A stretch of DNA of 64,000 nt from an uncultured Alphaproteobacteria bacterium (GCA_902515745.1 CABXWB010000010.1:1-64000), one strand, 5' to 3'. Positions 1 to 10,131 are shown, counted from the first letter of the stretch. The notes: generated by a model from the sequence alone, not told the origin. Program-made: numbers and translations.

Positions 1-2
1 AT

Positions 3-62
3 GGTGAAAAATTTAAAGTACTAGAAAAAATCAAATTTGAACTTTACTCGTATGCAAAATAA
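3..62 (+). CDS. C-terminal end of an upstream gene, probably shikimate kinase
   Basis: An open frame enters from outside the window and stops with TAA at 60-62, giving only the last 19 residues, which end KFELYSYAK. It overlaps the aroB ATG at 52 by 11 bases, so the two are translationally coupled. The fragment is too short to identify by itself. In many alphaproteobacteria aroK (shikimate kinase) lies directly upstream of aroB, so that identity is a context inference only. Confidence 0.4.
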   Translation, partial: GEKFKVLEKIKFELYSYAK

Positions 63-1119
63 AATTTATATAAAGAATAAAAAGTTAAAAACATCTATTT
101 TAATTAAAAAAAACTATATTTCCAAATTTATTAAACAAAATGCAAAAAAAAATGAAAAGGTTTTTTGTTTTATAGATTCAAAAATAAAAAACAATTTAAA
201 TATAGATAATCAAAAAAATATAAAGATTTTTTCTATTCAATCTGGAGAAAAAGTAAAAAATTTTGATACATATAGAGATCTTGCTGAAAAACTAATTAAA
301 AGTAATGTGAATAGAAAATCTATTCTTATAGCTATTGGAGGTGGTACATTAGGAGATTTGGTAGGATTTATTGCAAGTACAGTATTAAGAGGACTGGATT
401 TTATTCTTATACCTACAACTCTTTTATCTCAAGTAGATAGTTCTATAGGGGGCAAAAATGGAATTAATACAAAATATGGTAAAAATTTAATTGGCACTTT
501 CTATCAACCAAGGGAAGTTTTAATAGATATTTCTATTTTAAAAAGCTTACCAAAAAAAGAAATAAAATCTGGATATTCAGAAATAGTAAAACATGCATTA
601 ATCAAAGACTATTCTTTTTTTTGTTGGTTGGAAAAAAATGCAAATAAATTACTTAATTTAAATAGTTCTATTTTAGAAAAAGCAATTTACAAATCAATAA
701 TGATAAAACTTTATTATGTAAAAAAAGATGAAAAAGAATTTTTATTAAATAATAATTCTAGAGCAATATTAAATTTTGGACACTCAATTGGTCACGCTAT
801 AGAAAGTCATTATAATTATAAAAAGTATAATCATGGTGAAGCAATTTCTATCGGAATGATTACTGAAGCAAAAATATCTCATTATCTTGGAATGCTTTCA
901 GCTAATGAGTTAAAAAGAATAATTACACATTTCAAAAAATGTAGACTAAAAATATATGATAATATAATAAAGGATAAATTATTAATTGATAGACTAATTA
1001 AAGATAAAAAAAACTTTCTAAATAATATTAATTTTTCTTTAATAAATAAGATAGGAAGTTCAATTTTTTACAGAAAGCTAGATAAAGATAAAGTTTATAA
1101 AATTTTACTAAATATATAA
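52..1119 (+). CDS. aroB: 3-dehydroquinate synthase
   Basis: AroB converts DAHP to 3-dehydroquinate, the second step of the shikimate pathway, in the cytoplasm using NAD and a divalent metal. Visible signatures are the nucleotide-binding GGGTLGDLVGF near residue 96, IPTTLLSQVDSSIGGKNG near 120, and the metal-binding NFGHSIGHAIE near 245 followed by YNHGEAISIGM. The length of about 355 residues is normal for the family. A TTG at 37 is in frame, but the ATG at 52 is preferred because family members begin close to it. The gene overlaps the upstream frame and ends immediately before the next start codon, so it sits in a tight operon. Confidence 0.95.
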   Translation: MQNKIYIKNKKLKTSILIKKNYISKFIKQNAKKNEKVFCFIDSKIKNNLNIDNQKNIKIFSIQSGEKVKNFDTYRDLAEKLIKSNVNRKSILIAIGGGTLGDLVGFIASTVLRGLDFILIPTTLLSQVDSSIGGKNGINTKYGKNLIGTFYQPREVLIDISILKSLPKKEIKSGYSEIVKHALIKDYSFFCWLEKNANKLLNLNSSILEKAIYKSIMIKLYYVKKDEKEFLLNNNSRAILNFGHSIGHAIESHYNYKKYNHGEAISIGMITEAKISHYLGMLSANELKRIITHFKKCRLKIYDNIIKDKLLIDRLIKDKKNFLNNINFSLINKIGSSIFYRKLDKDKVYKILLNI

Positions 1120-2367
1120 ATGTCGAGTATATTTCTTCTTTTATTACTTATAATACTTGTAATTCTCTCAGGTTTTTTATCAGGATCTGAAACTGCTATA
1201 ACAGCTACATCCAAAGCAAGAATTCTTTATAAGAAAAAAAATGGTAGTAAAAGAGCTGGGTATGTACTTGAACTTCTAGATCGAAAAGACAACGTGATAT
1301 CTACTTTACTGTTATCAAATAATTTAGTTAATATTCTTGCATCATCTTTAGCAACAGCTTTTTTTTATGATATTTTTGGAGTAGAAGGTATTTTTTATGC
1401 AACAATAATAATGACAGTTGTAATCGTTATCTTTGCTGAAGTGCTGCCCAAAACTTATGCTATAAATAGGCCGAATAGAACTGCTTTATTAATTTCTCCA
1501 ATTATTTATTATCTAAATAAAATTTTATTTATCTTTGTATTTTTTATAAATTTAATAGTTAGACTAATTTTTAGAAAAAATGATAATGATATAAAAGATA
1601 AAGATCTTCAATCAGAAGAAGAATTAAAAGGCGTAATAGATCTATATAAAACTTCAAATCCAGACTATGAGCAAGAAAAAGATATGTTACAAAGTATATT
1701 ACAGTTAAATGATATAACTGTTGAAGAAATTTTTACCCACAGAAAAAATATTTACTCAATAGATTCATCTCTAAAAACAAGTGAAATTATAGATAAAATT
1801 AATAATTCTAGATATACTCGTATCCCATTTTGGAAAGAGAATCCTGAAAATATTATTGGACTATTAAATGTAAGAACCTTGAATATAGATTTAAAAAATC
1901 ATAGTGAGTCAAAGGAAATTATTTTTGATAAAATTTCTAATCCATGGTTTATTCCTGAAACAACAAACTTATTAGAACAGTTAGTTGAGTTTAAAAAAAG
2001 AAAAGAACATTTAGCTTTTGTTGTAGACGAATATGGTGAGTTACTTGGATTAATTACTTTAGAGGATATAATTGAAGAAATTGTTGGTGAAATTGTAGAT
2101 GAAATTGATGTTCCAGAGAATGATTTTAAACTTAACAATTATGGAAAAGTTATAATAAATGGAGAAAAAAATATAAGAGATCTATATAAAAGCTTTGATT
2201 TAGATCCACCAGAAATAGAATCATCAACTATTGCAGGATATATTTTAGATATATCAAAAAAAATACCGTCTTATGGGGAGTCATTCAAAGATAATTATTT
2301 TAATTTTAAGATTTTATCGCATTCAAAAAAACAAATATCTAAAGTGGAAATTTCTAAAATTAGTTAA
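1120..2367 (+). CDS. CNNM/CBS-domain transporter of the HlyC/CorC family
   Basis: A 415-residue membrane protein with an N-terminal DUF21/CNNM region of about four membrane segments (residues 1-140, with the typical LSGSETAITA near residue 20), then a paired CBS region (about 190-310, ending AFVVDEYGELLGLITLEDIIEEIVGE) and a C-terminal CorC_HlyC domain. The family is linked to Mg2+/Co2+ efflux or homeostasis; the old name hemolysin is misleading. The start codon directly follows the aroB stop with no spacer, so the two are co-transcribed. The 3' end overlaps bolA tail to tail by 8 bases. Confidence 0.9.
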   Translation: MSSIFLLLLLIILVILSGFLSGSETAITATSKARILYKKKNGSKRAGYVLELLDRKDNVISTLLLSNNLVNILASSLATAFFYDIFGVEGIFYATIIMTVVIVIFAEVLPKTYAINRPNRTALLISPIIYYLNKILFIFVFFINLIVRLIFRKNDNDIKDKDLQSEEELKGVIDLYKTSNPDYEQEKDMLQSILQLNDITVEEIFTHRKNIYSIDSSLKTSEIIDKINNSRYTRIPFWKENPENIIGLLNVRTLNIDLKNHSESKEIIFDKISNPWFIPETTNLLEQLVEFKKRKEHLAFVVDEYGELLGLITLEDIIEEIVGEIVDEIDVPENDFKLNNYGKVIINGEKNIRDLYKSFDLDPPEIESSTIAGYILDISKKIPSYGESFKDNYFNFKILSHSKKQISKVEISKIS

Positions 2368-2614
2368 TTTTTATCTCTAATGAATGAAGTCCACTTTTAA
2401 ACTCCTCTTCAAGTAAATTATATATAAGTCTGTGAATATTCAATCTGCTTATAGTTATTTTATTTTTTTTTGTTAAAATAATCTTAATATGTGTCTCACC
2501 ATTTCCTGTAAAATTATTATGTCCTTTATGTAAATTTGAATTGTCAATAATTTCTAATAAAAAATCATTAAATTTTTTTGATAAAATTTTATCAATTCTT
2601 TGCTTACGATTCAT
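2360..2614 (-). CDS. bolA: BolA-family protein
   Basis: An 84-residue BolA-like protein with the family pattern GETHIKIILTKKNKITISRLNIHRLIYNLLEEEF. That stretch contains the conserved histidine and the R-x-x-x-h-x-h-L helix. BolA proteins partner monothiol glutaredoxins in Fe-S cluster trafficking and stress regulation. Position between a CorC-like gene and a divergent J-domain gene is a familiar alphaproteobacterial arrangement. Only about 23 bases separate its start from the divergent GTG start at 2638, so its promoter must reach into that neighbour's coding sequence. Confidence 0.88.
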   Translation of the reverse strand: MNRKQRIDKILSKKFNDFLLEIIDNSNLHKGHNNFTGNGETHIKIILTKKNKITISRLNIHRLIYNLLEEEFKSGLHSLEIKIN

Positions 2615-2637
2615 TATTTTTAAACTATATAATAACT

Positions 2638-3225
2638 GTGGGTAAACATAAAATAGATATTAAAAAAAATAGTCTGTCTTGGGAGAAAACCTTTTTTAGG
2701 AAATGTGATAAGAATGATTGTAATAATGAAGGGCAGTTTAAAGCTCCAAAATCCAGATTATTATTAAATCAGTATTATTATTTTTGTCTAGAACATATTA
2801 AAGAATATAACAAGTCATGGGATTTTTACAAAGGTTTATCAGTTAATGAAATTGAAAATTCAATGAGAGAAGATATTATTTGGAATAGACCGTCTTGGCC
2901 TTTGAAAGGAAATTATCACAAGGTTATGGATCAAATTAACAATTTTTTTAATGAAGAAATAAATGATTTAAATCCAAATGAACGAGAGAACAATTACTTT
3001 AGAAATAAGCTAGTTGACGAAAATCTTACAAAAGATGAGAGTAAAGCTTTATCAACATTCAATCTAGATCTACCATTGACATTGGACAAAATCAAAAAAA
3101 CTTATAAAAAACTAGTGAAAATATTTCACCCTGATGTAAATGGTAATGATAAAAAAGCTGAAGAGAAATTCAAGGAAATAAACAACTCATACAAAATACT
3201 TTTAAAAAAATTTAAAAATGACTGA
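2638..3225 (+). CDS. J-domain protein with N-terminal Cys/His motif (DnaJ-related)
   Basis: A 195-residue protein if started at the GTG at 2638; the longer in-frame extension back to 2578 would run into bolA and is not conserved-looking. The N-terminal half carries a likely zinc-binding pattern, C-x4-C (RKCDKNDC) followed by YFCLEHIKEYNKSWDFYKGLS. The last 60 residues form a J domain with the HPD tripeptide (IFHPDVNGNDKKAEEKF) that stimulates Hsp70 ATPase. This two-part protein is typically found beside cobS in alphaproteobacteria. It overlaps cobS by 8 bases (ATGACTGA), so the products are probably made together. The client is unknown; a role in assembling the CobS/CobT AAA+ complex is a guess. 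Confidence 0.85.
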   Translation: MGKHKIDIKKNSLSWEKTFFRKCDKNDCNNEGQFKAPKSRLLLNQYYYFCLEHIKEYNKSWDFYKGLSVNEIENSMREDIIWNRPSWPLKGNYHKVMDQINNFFNEEINDLNPNERENNYFRNKLVDENLTKDESKALSTFNLDLPLTLDKIKKTYKKLVKIFHPDVNGNDKKAEEKFKEINNSYKILLKKFKND

Positions 3226-4201
3226 TAAAAACAATAAAGAAATATCTCCTAGCATCAAAATTGATACTAAAGAATTGTTTGGAGTTTCCTGTGAATTTGA
3301 TATTTATAAATTTAAAGATAAGACTCAACATGTTCCAGAAATAGATCATACATATGTATTTGATCCAGCAACAACACTTTCAATACTTGCTGGTTTTTCT
3401 TCTAATAGAAGAGTACTGATACAAGGATATCATGGTACAGGTAAATCTACTCATATTGAACAAGTAGCCGCCAGACTTAACTGGCCATGCATAAGAATTA
3501 ATCTAGATAGTCATATCAGCAGAATAGATTTAATCGGCAAAGATGCAATTATTCTTAAAGATAATAAACAAGTAACAGAGTTTCAGGATGGTATACTACC
3601 TTGGTCTTACAAAAATCCAGTAGCTTTGGTCTTTGATGAGTATGATGCGGGCAGACCTGATGTAATGTTTGTTATTCAACGTATTCTAGAGTCAGAAGGT
3701 AAATTAACTTTACTTGATCAATCAAGAGTAATTAAACCCCACAAATTTTTTAGATTGTTTGCTACAGCTAACACCGTTGGTCTTGGTGATACATCTGGTT
3801 TATATCATGGCACTCAACAGATAAACCAAGGTCAAATGGATAGATGGAATATAGTATCTACATTGAATTATCTAAGTAATGATCAAGAGATAAAAATTAT
3901 TCTAAGTAAAATAAAAAAACTTAATAATAAGGATGGTAAAGACATTGTTAAATGTATGGTAGCTACTGCAGATCTTTCGAGATCAGGATTCATTAATGGT
4001 GATATTTCAACTGTTATGAGCCCAAGAACTGTATTGACTTGGGCAGAAAATTATCTTCTATTCAATGATATAGAATATTCTTTTAAACTATCTTTTTTAA
4101 ATAGATGCGATGAAATGGAGAGATCTATCTTACAGGAATATTTTCAAAGATCATTTGGAATTGATATTACTGATGCTAAGGTAGCTAATGTCAAAGAATA
4201 G
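3218..4201 (+). CDS. cobS: CobS-like AAA+ ATPase (cobaltochelatase small subunit family)
   Basis: A 327-residue MoxR-like AAA+ ATPase with Walker [10 protein letters not shown] (residues 70-78), Walker [12 protein letters not shown] (135-145) and the long conserved [19 protein letters not shown] segment of CobS. In the aerobic B12 pathway CobS forms a hexameric motor with CobT that drives cobalt insertion by CobN into hydrogenobyrinic acid diamide. No cobN or other corrin gene is in this window. Many B12-auxotrophic alphaproteobacteria keep cobS/cobT alone, so the in vivo substrate here is uncertain. The gene overlaps cobT by 14 bases. Confidence 0.92.
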   Translation: MTDKNNKEISPSIKIDTKELFGVSCEFDIYKFKDKTQHVPEIDHTYVFDPATTLSILAGFSSNRRVLIQGYHGTGKSTHIEQVAARLNWPCIRINLDSHISRIDLIGKDAIILKDNKQVTEFQDGILPWSYKNPVALVFDEYDAGRPDVMFVIQRILESEGKLTLLDQSRVIKPHKFFRLFATANTVGLGDTSGLYHGTQQINQGQMDRWNIVSTLNYLSNDQEIKIILSKIKKLNNKDGKDIVKCMVATADLSRSGFINGDISTVMSPRTVLTWAENYLLFNDIEYSFKLSFLNRCDEMERSILQEYFQRSFGIDITDAKVANVKE

Positions 4202-5969
4202 CGAAATTATTGAAGATTTTAAAAAGTCATTAAGTGCTACAATAAAATCAATAGGTAAAAAAGAAGATATAGAGATTAATTTTGTTAAAGAAAATCCTTC
4301 AATTATTGGTAACACTATAAATCTAACTGAACCAAAAATTGAAAATTTCAGAAATAATCTAGAATATTTAAGAGCTGAAGCGGACTCTTTTGCATTAGAA
4401 TTCAGATTACATTCAAAAGACATACACCAAAACTTTTTAAATCAAGATGAGTTATCAAACGAGATAATTAATGTTTTGGAACAAGCACGAGTAGAAGCTA
4501 TAGGTAGTAGTGAATTTAAGGGAATACAAAAAAATCTAAAGAATAAGTATATTAGAGATCTTAAAATTGGAAATACTAAAAAAGATCAGAATTTATTAAT
4601 TAAAGCATTTAAAAACGTAGCATTTGAAGAGATTGTTGGCGTAGATTTAGGTGAAATTAATAGTAGTTTTAAAAATATTGTAAAAGAAAAATTAAAAAAA
4701 GATTATTCAAACTTTTTTATAGATCTAAAGAAATGTCTACATGATCAGAAACAATATACATCTACAATAATTGAAAAACTAGATGAACTTGGATTACTTA
4801 ATAATAGTGTAAACAATACTCAGAACGAAGATATTAATCAAAACGATGAAGATCAAGATAATGAAAATGAAAATAATGATGAGCAAAAAAATGATGAACA
4901 AACTGAGTCAAATATTGAAATGCAAACAAGTGAAACAGCCATTGAGCAGTCAGTTTCATTAGAAGAAAATGATGATATGGGAGAAGAAAGCGGGGATACT
5001 GAACTAGATTATTTACCAGATAGAAAAATTTTAGAGAATTTAGAGAATTATAAAGTTTATGATTATAATTTTGATGAAATTATTAACGCTGAAGAACTTT
5101 GTGATATCAAAGAATTAGAGAAACTTAGAAGAAATCTTGATCAACAAGTATTTTCTTTTCAACCACTAATTGTTAAAATTGCCAATAGACTGCAAAGAAA
5201 ACTTTTAGCTCAGCAAAATCGTCATTGGGACTTTAATATGGAAGAGGGTTTTCTTGATACATCAAGATTAGCTAAAATTATTGCTAATCCAAATAATAAA
5301 TTAAGCTACAAAATAGAAAAAGAAGTTGAATTTAAAGATACTATTGTGAGTCTTCTAATTGATAATTCTGGTTCAATGAGAGGTAGACCAATTACGGTTG
5401 CAGCCCTTTGTTCAGATATTTTAGCAAAAACATTGGAAAGATGCTTAATTAAATCTGAAATATTAGGGTTTACAACCAAAGCTTGGAAGGGAGGTAACTC
5501 AAGAGAAAAATGGATCAAAAATGGAAAGCCTTCTAATCCAGGCAGGTTAAATGATCTAAGACATATCATTTATAAATCTGCTGACTCGCCTTGGAGGAGA
5601 TCAAAGAAAAATTTAGGCCTATTATTGAAAGAGGGTATCTTGAAAGAAAACGTTGATGGAGAAGCTTTATCATGGGCTTACAATAGATTATGTTTTCGAA
5701 AAGAAAAAAGAAAAATTCTTGTTGTTATAAGTGATGGTGCGCCTGTTGATGACTCAACACTTTCTGTAAATCCAGGTAATTATCTAGAAAAAAATTTAAG
5801 AGATATAATTGGTGAAATTGAAAAAAAAGATGAAATTGAATTAATTGCGATAGGAATTGGGCATGATGTTTCAAGATACTATAGTAAGGCTGTAACAATA
5901 ATGGATGTCGATCAGTTAGGTGAAGTATTACTAAATCAATTATCTGCTACTTTTCATTTAGATAATTAA
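4188..5969 (+). CDS. cobT: CobT-like VWA-domain protein (cobaltochelatase subunit family)
   Basis: A 593-residue protein built like CobT: a helical N-terminal region (1-205), a low-complexity acidic linker rich in D/E/N/Q (about 208-270), and a C-terminal von Willebrand A domain with a MIDAS motif DNSGSMRG (392-399). The domain contains the family segment [22 protein letters not shown]. CobT pairs with the CobS motor and contacts the chelatase subunit through MIDAS chemistry. Overlap with cobS implies stoichiometric expression. It meets tgt tail to tail at a shared TTAA (5966-5969). Confidence 0.92.
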   Translation: MSKNSEIIEDFKKSLSATIKSIGKKEDIEINFVKENPSIIGNTINLTEPKIENFRNNLEYLRAEADSFALEFRLHSKDIHQNFLNQDELSNEIINVLEQARVEAIGSSEFKGIQKNLKNKYIRDLKIGNTKKDQNLLIKAFKNVAFEEIVGVDLGEINSSFKNIVKEKLKKDYSNFFIDLKKCLHDQKQYTSTIIEKLDELGLLNNSVNNTQNEDINQNDEDQDNENENNDEQKNDEQTESNIEMQTSETAIEQSVSLEENDDMGEESGDTELDYLPDRKILENLENYKVYDYNFDEIINAEELCDIKELEKLRRNLDQQVFSFQPLIVKIANRLQRKLLAQQNRHWDFNMEEGFLDTSRLAKIIANPNNKLSYKIEKEVEFKDTIVSLLIDNSGSMRGRPITVAALCSDILAKTLERCLIKSEILGFTTKAWKGGNSREKWIKNGKPSNPGRLNDLRHIIYKSADSPWRRSKKNLGLLLKEGILKENVDGEALSWAYNRLCFRKEKRKILVVISDGAPVDDSTLSVNPGNYLEKNLRDIIGEIEKKDEIELIAIGIGHDVSRYYSKAVTIMDVDQLGEVLLNQLSATFHLDN

Positions 5970-7165
5970 GAATTTAACCATTTCTTTTTTGCATTATCAA
6001 AATCATTGTTATCAATTGAGCTTCTAACTTCTTTCATAAGATTATTCATAAAATATATATTATGATTAGTAAGCAATTGTAATCCTAGTAATTCTTGCGC
6101 AGAAAAAAGATGATATAAATATGCTAGTGTAAAGTTCTTACAAGTATAGCAATTACATTCATTATCTATTGGGTTTAAATTATTTTTATATTTAACATTT
6201 TTTAAGTTTATTTTTCCCTGTTTTCCTTTTACTAAAGCTGATCCGTGTCTAGCAATTCTAGTTGGGCTTACACAATCAAATGTATCGATTCCATCTGCAA
6301 CAAAATCCCATATATCCCTTGGATCACCTATGCCTAGTAAATGTACTGGACGAGTATTATCTAATTTAGAAGAAGTAAAATGAACTATATCTATCATTTC
6401 ATCTTTATTTGATCCTAAACTTCCACCAATAGCAATTCCAAATGTGTTGATTTTTTTTGTATTAAATTCAATACTTTCTTCTCTTAAATCTCTATAGATC
6501 CCTCCCTGAATAATACCATACATTTCTTGTCTACCAGCTGAGCCATTTTTAGGATTATAATTAAGTTTAGAGTTAAATGCATTAATGGATCTTAAAGACC
6601 ATCTATGACTTCTTAACATAGAATCAGATGTGTATATTTTATCTACATTATAGGGAGTACATTCATCAAAAACTAAGATGAAATCTGCTCCAAGATTTCT
6701 TTGAACCTCTATTGATTTTTCAGGAGATAAAATATGATTAGAACCATCTATATAGGACTTGAATAATGCGCCCTCTTCATTCAAATTTATTAAAGTTTTT
6801 TTATTTTTTGAATTTGTTTTTCGCCCTTTTATTTCATCAGCAACTGACCCATGTCCAAGAGAAAAAATTTGAAATCCACCACTATCTGTTAACATAGGCC
6901 CATCCCAACCCGTAAATTTATGAAGACCTCCATGTTGAGCTATTAGTTCACTACCTGGCTGAAGCATTAAATGGTATGTATTGGATAGTATAATTTGTGT
7001 ATTATTTTTTTTTGCGTCAAGTGTAGTAAAAGATTTTAGTGCAGCTTTTGTTGCACAAAAAATAAATGCAGGAGTTTCAATATCACCATGTGGTGTAGAA
7101 ATTTTTCCTGTTCTTGCTTTATTATTTTTATTTGTTTTTTTAACTTTCCAAGAAAAGTTAGTCAT
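5966..7165 (-). CDS. tgt: Queuine tRNA-ribosyltransferase
   Basis: TGT exchanges guanine-34 for preQ1 in tRNAs with GUN anticodons. Visible are [11 protein letters not shown], the catalytic [31 protein letters not shown], the nucleophile region [15 protein letters not shown] and the zinc site CNCYTCKNF with a downstream histidine. The ATG at 7165 is chosen over an in-frame TTG at 7180: it gives about 399 residues starting MTNFSW and overlaps the upstream transporter stop by 8 bases (ATGACTAA). Pairing with the queuosine-precursor transporter upstream suggests that salvage of an external precursor supplies this enzyme. Confidence 0.96.
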   Translation of the reverse strand: MTNFSWKVKKTNKNNKARTGKISTPHGDIETPAFIFCATKAALKSFTTLDAKKNNTQIILSNTYHLMLQPGSELIAQHGGLHKFTGWDGPMLTDSGGFQIFSLGHGSVADEIKGRKTNSKNKKTLINLNEEGALFKSYIDGSNHILSPEKSIEVQRNLGADFILVFDECTPYNVDKIYTSDSMLRSHRWSLRSINAFNSKLNYNPKNGSAGRQEMYGIIQGGIYRDLREESIEFNTKKINTFGIAIGGSLGSNKDEMIDIVHFTSSKLDNTRPVHLLGIGDPRDIWDFVADGIDTFDCVSPTRIARHGSALVKGKQGKINLKNVKYKNNLNPIDNECNCYTCKNFTLAYLYHLFSAQELLGLQLLTNHNIYFMNNLMKEVRSSIDNNDFDNAKKKWLNS

Positions 7166-7898
7166 TAGTTTTAGGGACAAAAAACTTAGCTATATAAATA
7201 AAAGGAGTGTCAAGTAGGGCTATAAATATTCTAAGAAAATAAGTGCCTAAAATATAAATCATTATGACATAATACACACTTACTGGTTCAGGATTTAATA
7301 AGATCCAAGCAAATACACTAAAGACAGTGTTATCAACCAAAGAGGAGGTAATAGTAGACAAATTATTTCTTAACCAGAGAGATTTGCCTGATAAAGCTTG
7401 TTTCAAATAGTTAAAGAACCAAACATCAAAATATTGACTTATTAAATATGCTATCATACTAGCTATGAAAAATCTTGTCATTGGAGTAAATACATTTGAT
7501 AAACTCTCTTGTACCCAATCAGCATCTGATGGTTGAAAACCAATAGTAATTACCATTAATAAAGTCATAAATAAGAATGCGCTGAAACCAATTAAAATAT
7601 TCATTCTAGCTTTTTCCTTGCCATAATATTCAGATAAAATATCAGTACATAAAAATGTGGAGGCAAAAAGTATTGTTCCTAAAGCTACCGGTTCGGGCGA
7701 ATAAAAAAAATCTACTGTTTTTAAAACCTGAATATTCCCTGCAATTACAGCTAGTGCAGAATAAATAAAAATTCCTATATATCCAAATATCCTTAAAAAA
7801 ATAAGAATAGAAAAAAAACAAAAAAGGAGCATTATGAACCACATTAGTTCAGTACTAAGTGAATTTAGTATTGTTGTTAATTCAAAGAAAAAACCCAT
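7158..7898 (-). CDS. yhhQ: Queuosine-precursor transporter (YhhQ/VUT family, DUF165)
   Basis: A 246-residue integral membrane protein with about six hydrophobic segments. It has the family hallmarks ILSEYYGKEKARMNILIGF and YLISQYFDVWFFNYLK, with LRNNLSTITSSLVDNTVF in the second half. Members take up preQ0/preQ1 for queuosine synthesis. The overlap with tgt downstream supports that role directly. No preQ1 riboswitch-like leader was seen, because rpmB ends 9 bases upstream of the start. Substrate preference (preQ0, preQ1 or queuine) cannot be read from sequence. Confidence 0.9.
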   Translation of the reverse strand: MGFFFELTTILNSLSTELMWFIMLLFCFFSILIFLRIFGYIGIFIYSALAVIAGNIQVLKTVDFFYSPEPVALGTILFASTFLCTDILSEYYGKEKARMNILIGFSAFLFMTLLMVITIGFQPSDADWVQESLSNVFTPMTRFFIASMIAYLISQYFDVWFFNYLKQALSGKSLWLRNNLSTITSSLVDNTVFSVFAWILLNPEPVSVYYVIMIYILGTYFLRIFIALLDTPFIYIAKFFVPKTND

Positions 7899-7907
7899 TA
7901 CAAAAAT

Positions 7908-8189
7908 TTAATTAGATTTTGATAGAATAGTTTTTTTTAATTTTTTAGCCTTTAAGGGCAATTTAGAGTTTGATGTATTGATGAGGAATTCATCTAATCC
8001 ACCTTTTTTTTCTACTGTACGTATAGTACTAACTGCAACTTTAAGTTGAAATTTTTGTCCCAATACTTCACTAACAAAAGTAATTTTCTGTAGGTTTGGT
8101 TTAAAACGTCTTTTTGTTCTATTTTTGGCATGACTGACGTTGTTACCAGTTTGGAAAGATTTTCCAGTTAATTCACATCTCATTGACAT
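7908..8189 (-). CDS. rpmB: 50S ribosomal protein L28
   Basis: A 93-residue L28 with the diagnostic MRCELTGKSFQTGNNVSHAK start and the KRRFKPNLQK segment, followed by a C-terminal VSTIRTVEKKGGLDEFL typical of alphaproteobacterial L28. It has no zinc-type cysteine pairs. The ATG at 8189 and another at 8183 are both possible starts (MSMRCE or MRCE). It lies between the HAD phosphatase gene upstream (43-base gap) and the queuosine transporter. Confidence 0.95.
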   Translation of the reverse strand: MSMRCELTGKSFQTGNNVSHAKNRTKRRFKPNLQKITFVSEVLGQKFQLKVAVSTIRTVEKKGGLDEFLINTSNSKLPLKAKKLKKTILSKSN

Positions 8190-8232
8190 AATTGGTTTGC
8201 ATGTAAATATAAATATTACTTTGTCAAGTATT

Positions 8233-9069
8233 CTAAATACTAAATTTATCTATAATATAAGTTGGGGTTATTTGATGATTTTTGATTAAATTATTTATTT
8301 GATTTAAATCTTTATGAATACCAGATTTTACTAAAACACTATCTATTTCAAAATTATTAGCACCTTGAATGTCATGAAATAATGAGTCTCCAATGGCTAC
8401 TGTTCTTTTTTTTTCTAAATTAATTTGATTTGTGGTTGCAGTGTATATGCTTACATCAGGCTTACCTTTTATAATAACATTTCCACCCATTTTTTTGTAT
8501 ATTTCACCAATAGTACCCATACAGAAAATATTATTGTTACTATTACTTTCAACTGTTTCAAAGTCAGGGTTTGCACAATACATTGATATTTCTTTATTGT
8601 AAGCTGCTTCTAGAAATGGAATGTAGTCTATTGGTTGTAACTTTACAAAAGGAGTACAAGCTAAAATTAGATCTGCTTCTTCTACTTTTTCTACGAAATT
8701 AAAGTTTAAACCATCTCTAAAATTTAGACCATCCTCTTTTTCTTCATCATAAATATGAAAACAATTTTTTTTATTTTTATAATCTAAAAATTCTTTTTTA
8801 AGTAATTGCCAAATCATTTCTCCACTTGTCACTATATTTATAAAAGAATTTTTTTTAAAACCAAGTTTTGGCAATCTATCTATGGATGATTTTGATCTTT
8901 TTGAAGAATTAGAAATTATAAACAAATTTTTATTATTACTATTCAGTACATTAATGGAATTGACAGCATGCTCAAATCCAAATCTTCCATCATGCATTAC
9001 ACCCCATTGATCAATAATAAAATTATCATAATCATTAATTATTTCTTCAATCGATTTTATTTTTTTCAT
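8233..9069 (-). CDS. HAD-superfamily class IIA hydrolase (TIGR01459 type)
   Basis: A 278-residue HAD phosphatase of the NagD-like IIA group. The N-terminal FIIDQWGVMHDGR contains the nucleophile/acid D-x-W-G-x-x-x-D motif, ISNSSKRS is motif II, IIKGKPDVSIY supplies the motif III lysine, and VAIGDSLFHDIQGANN is the metal-binding motif IV. The alphaproteobacterial TIGR01459 subgroup has no firmly known substrate; phosphosugars or nucleotides are typical for the class. It is 2 bases from pyrD and probably part of the same transcript. Confidence 0.88.
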   Translation of the reverse strand: MKKIKSIEEIINDYDNFIIDQWGVMHDGRFGFEHAVNSINVLNSNNKNLFIISNSSKRSKSSIDRLPKLGFKKNSFINIVTSGEMIWQLLKKEFLDYKNKKNCFHIYDEEKEDGLNFRDGLNFNFVEKVEEADLILACTPFVKLQPIDYIPFLEAAYNKEISMYCANPDFETVESNSNNNIFCMGTIGEIYKKMGGNVIIKGKPDVSIYTATTNQINLEKKRTVAIGDSLFHDIQGANNFEIDSVLVKSGIHKDLNQINNLIKNHQITPTYIIDKFSI

Positions 9070-9071
9070 TA

Positions 9072-10127
9072 CTATACTGATTTACCAATAACTTGAGTTA
9101 GATTTTTATATCCATCAGTTTTAATTAGATCAATTAAATCACTTTTCATAATATTGATTAAATTTGGGCCTGAATAAACCAAAGCGGTATAAAGCTGAAC
9201 TAAGGAAGCACCAGATTTAAATTTTTCATAACAGTCCCTTCCACTTGATATACCACCCACACCTATTAATGGTATTTGACCATTTGTTAATTCATACATT
9301 TTTTTCAAAATAATATTTGAGTTTTCATATAATGGTCTGCCACTTAAACCTCCTTTTTTTCCTTTATTCATTGAGATTAAATTGGTCTCTCTTTTGATAG
9401 TACTATTTGTAAGTATTAAACCATCAATGTTATTAGCCAAAGAAATTAATGCTATATCTCTAAGTTGATCTTCATTTAAATCAGGTGAAATTTTAATTAA
9501 TATTGGCTTGGTATTAATATTTTTTATTTCATCTCTTTTGTCTATAATTTTTTTAATTAATTTTTCTATATTTCCTCTTAATTGTAAATCTCTCAAGCCT
9601 TCAGTATTTGGTGATGATATGTTTATAGTTATATAGCTTGCTAAATCGCCTAACTGTTCTAAACCAATTAGATAATCATCAATAGCTTCACTTGAATTTT
9701 TATTTTTTCCAATATTAACTCCTACAATTTTATTATTATAGTATGATTTTTTGTGTTTAATTAAATTTTTTTTTACTTTTTTAATACCCTTATTATTAAA
9801 ACCTAAACTATTAATGATAGCTTTATCTTCACTTAATCTAAATACTCTAGGTTTAGAATTGCCACTTTGAGGTTGTGGAGTAATTGTACCAACTTCAAGA
9901 AATCCAAAACCAAATGAAAACATGGAATGCATCACTTCAGCATTTTTATCAAAACCGGCAGCGAGTCCTATAGGATTTGCAAAATCTAAACCCATTAGAT
10001 GTTGTGCAAGAATAGGATCTTCAATATTTTTTTGTCTTACTTTGAAATATTTTAAAAAATTAATTGTAATAGTATGAGATATCTCAGGAGGTAATAATCT
10101 TAATATTTTTAATGAACTGTTGTACAA
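9072..10127 (-). CDS. pyrD: Dihydroorotate dehydrogenase (quinone), class 2
   Basis: PyrD oxidises dihydroorotate to orotate and passes electrons to quinone at the inner membrane. Class 2 is shown by the N-terminal membrane-associating helix (ILRLLPPEISHTITINFLKYF) before the barrel. Further signatures are GLAAGFDKNAE, EVGTITPQPQ, VGVNIGKNK, YITINISSPNTEGLRDLQ and IPLIGVGGISSGRD. The only workable start is a TTG at 10127, four bases after the lysS stop and without a clear ribosome-binding site, so translation may depend on coupling to lysS. Confidence 0.95.
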   Translation of the reverse strand: MYNSSLKILRLLPPEISHTITINFLKYFKVRQKNIEDPILAQHLMGLDFANPIGLAAGFDKNAEVMHSMFSFGFGFLEVGTITPQPQSGNSKPRVFRLSEDKAIINSLGFNNKGIKKVKKNLIKHKKSYYNNKIVGVNIGKNKNSSEAIDDYLIGLEQLGDLASYITINISSPNTEGLRDLQLRGNIEKLIKKIIDKRDEIKNINTKPILIKISPDLNEDQLRDIALISLANNIDGLILTNSTIKRETNLISMNKGKKGGLSGRPLYENSNIILKKMYELTNGQIPLIGVGGISSGRDCYEKFKSGASLVQLYTALVYSGPNLINIMKSDLIDLIKTDGYKNLTQVIGKSV

Positions 10128-10131
10128 TAAA

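Noticed and set aside
37-51. TTG start for aroB at 37
   Set aside because: The ATG at 52 matches family N-termini better and still couples to the upstream stop.
4809-5000. Tandem repeat or horizontally acquired segment in cobT
   Set aside because: The low-complexity D/E/N/Q stretch is the normal acidic linker of CobT proteins.
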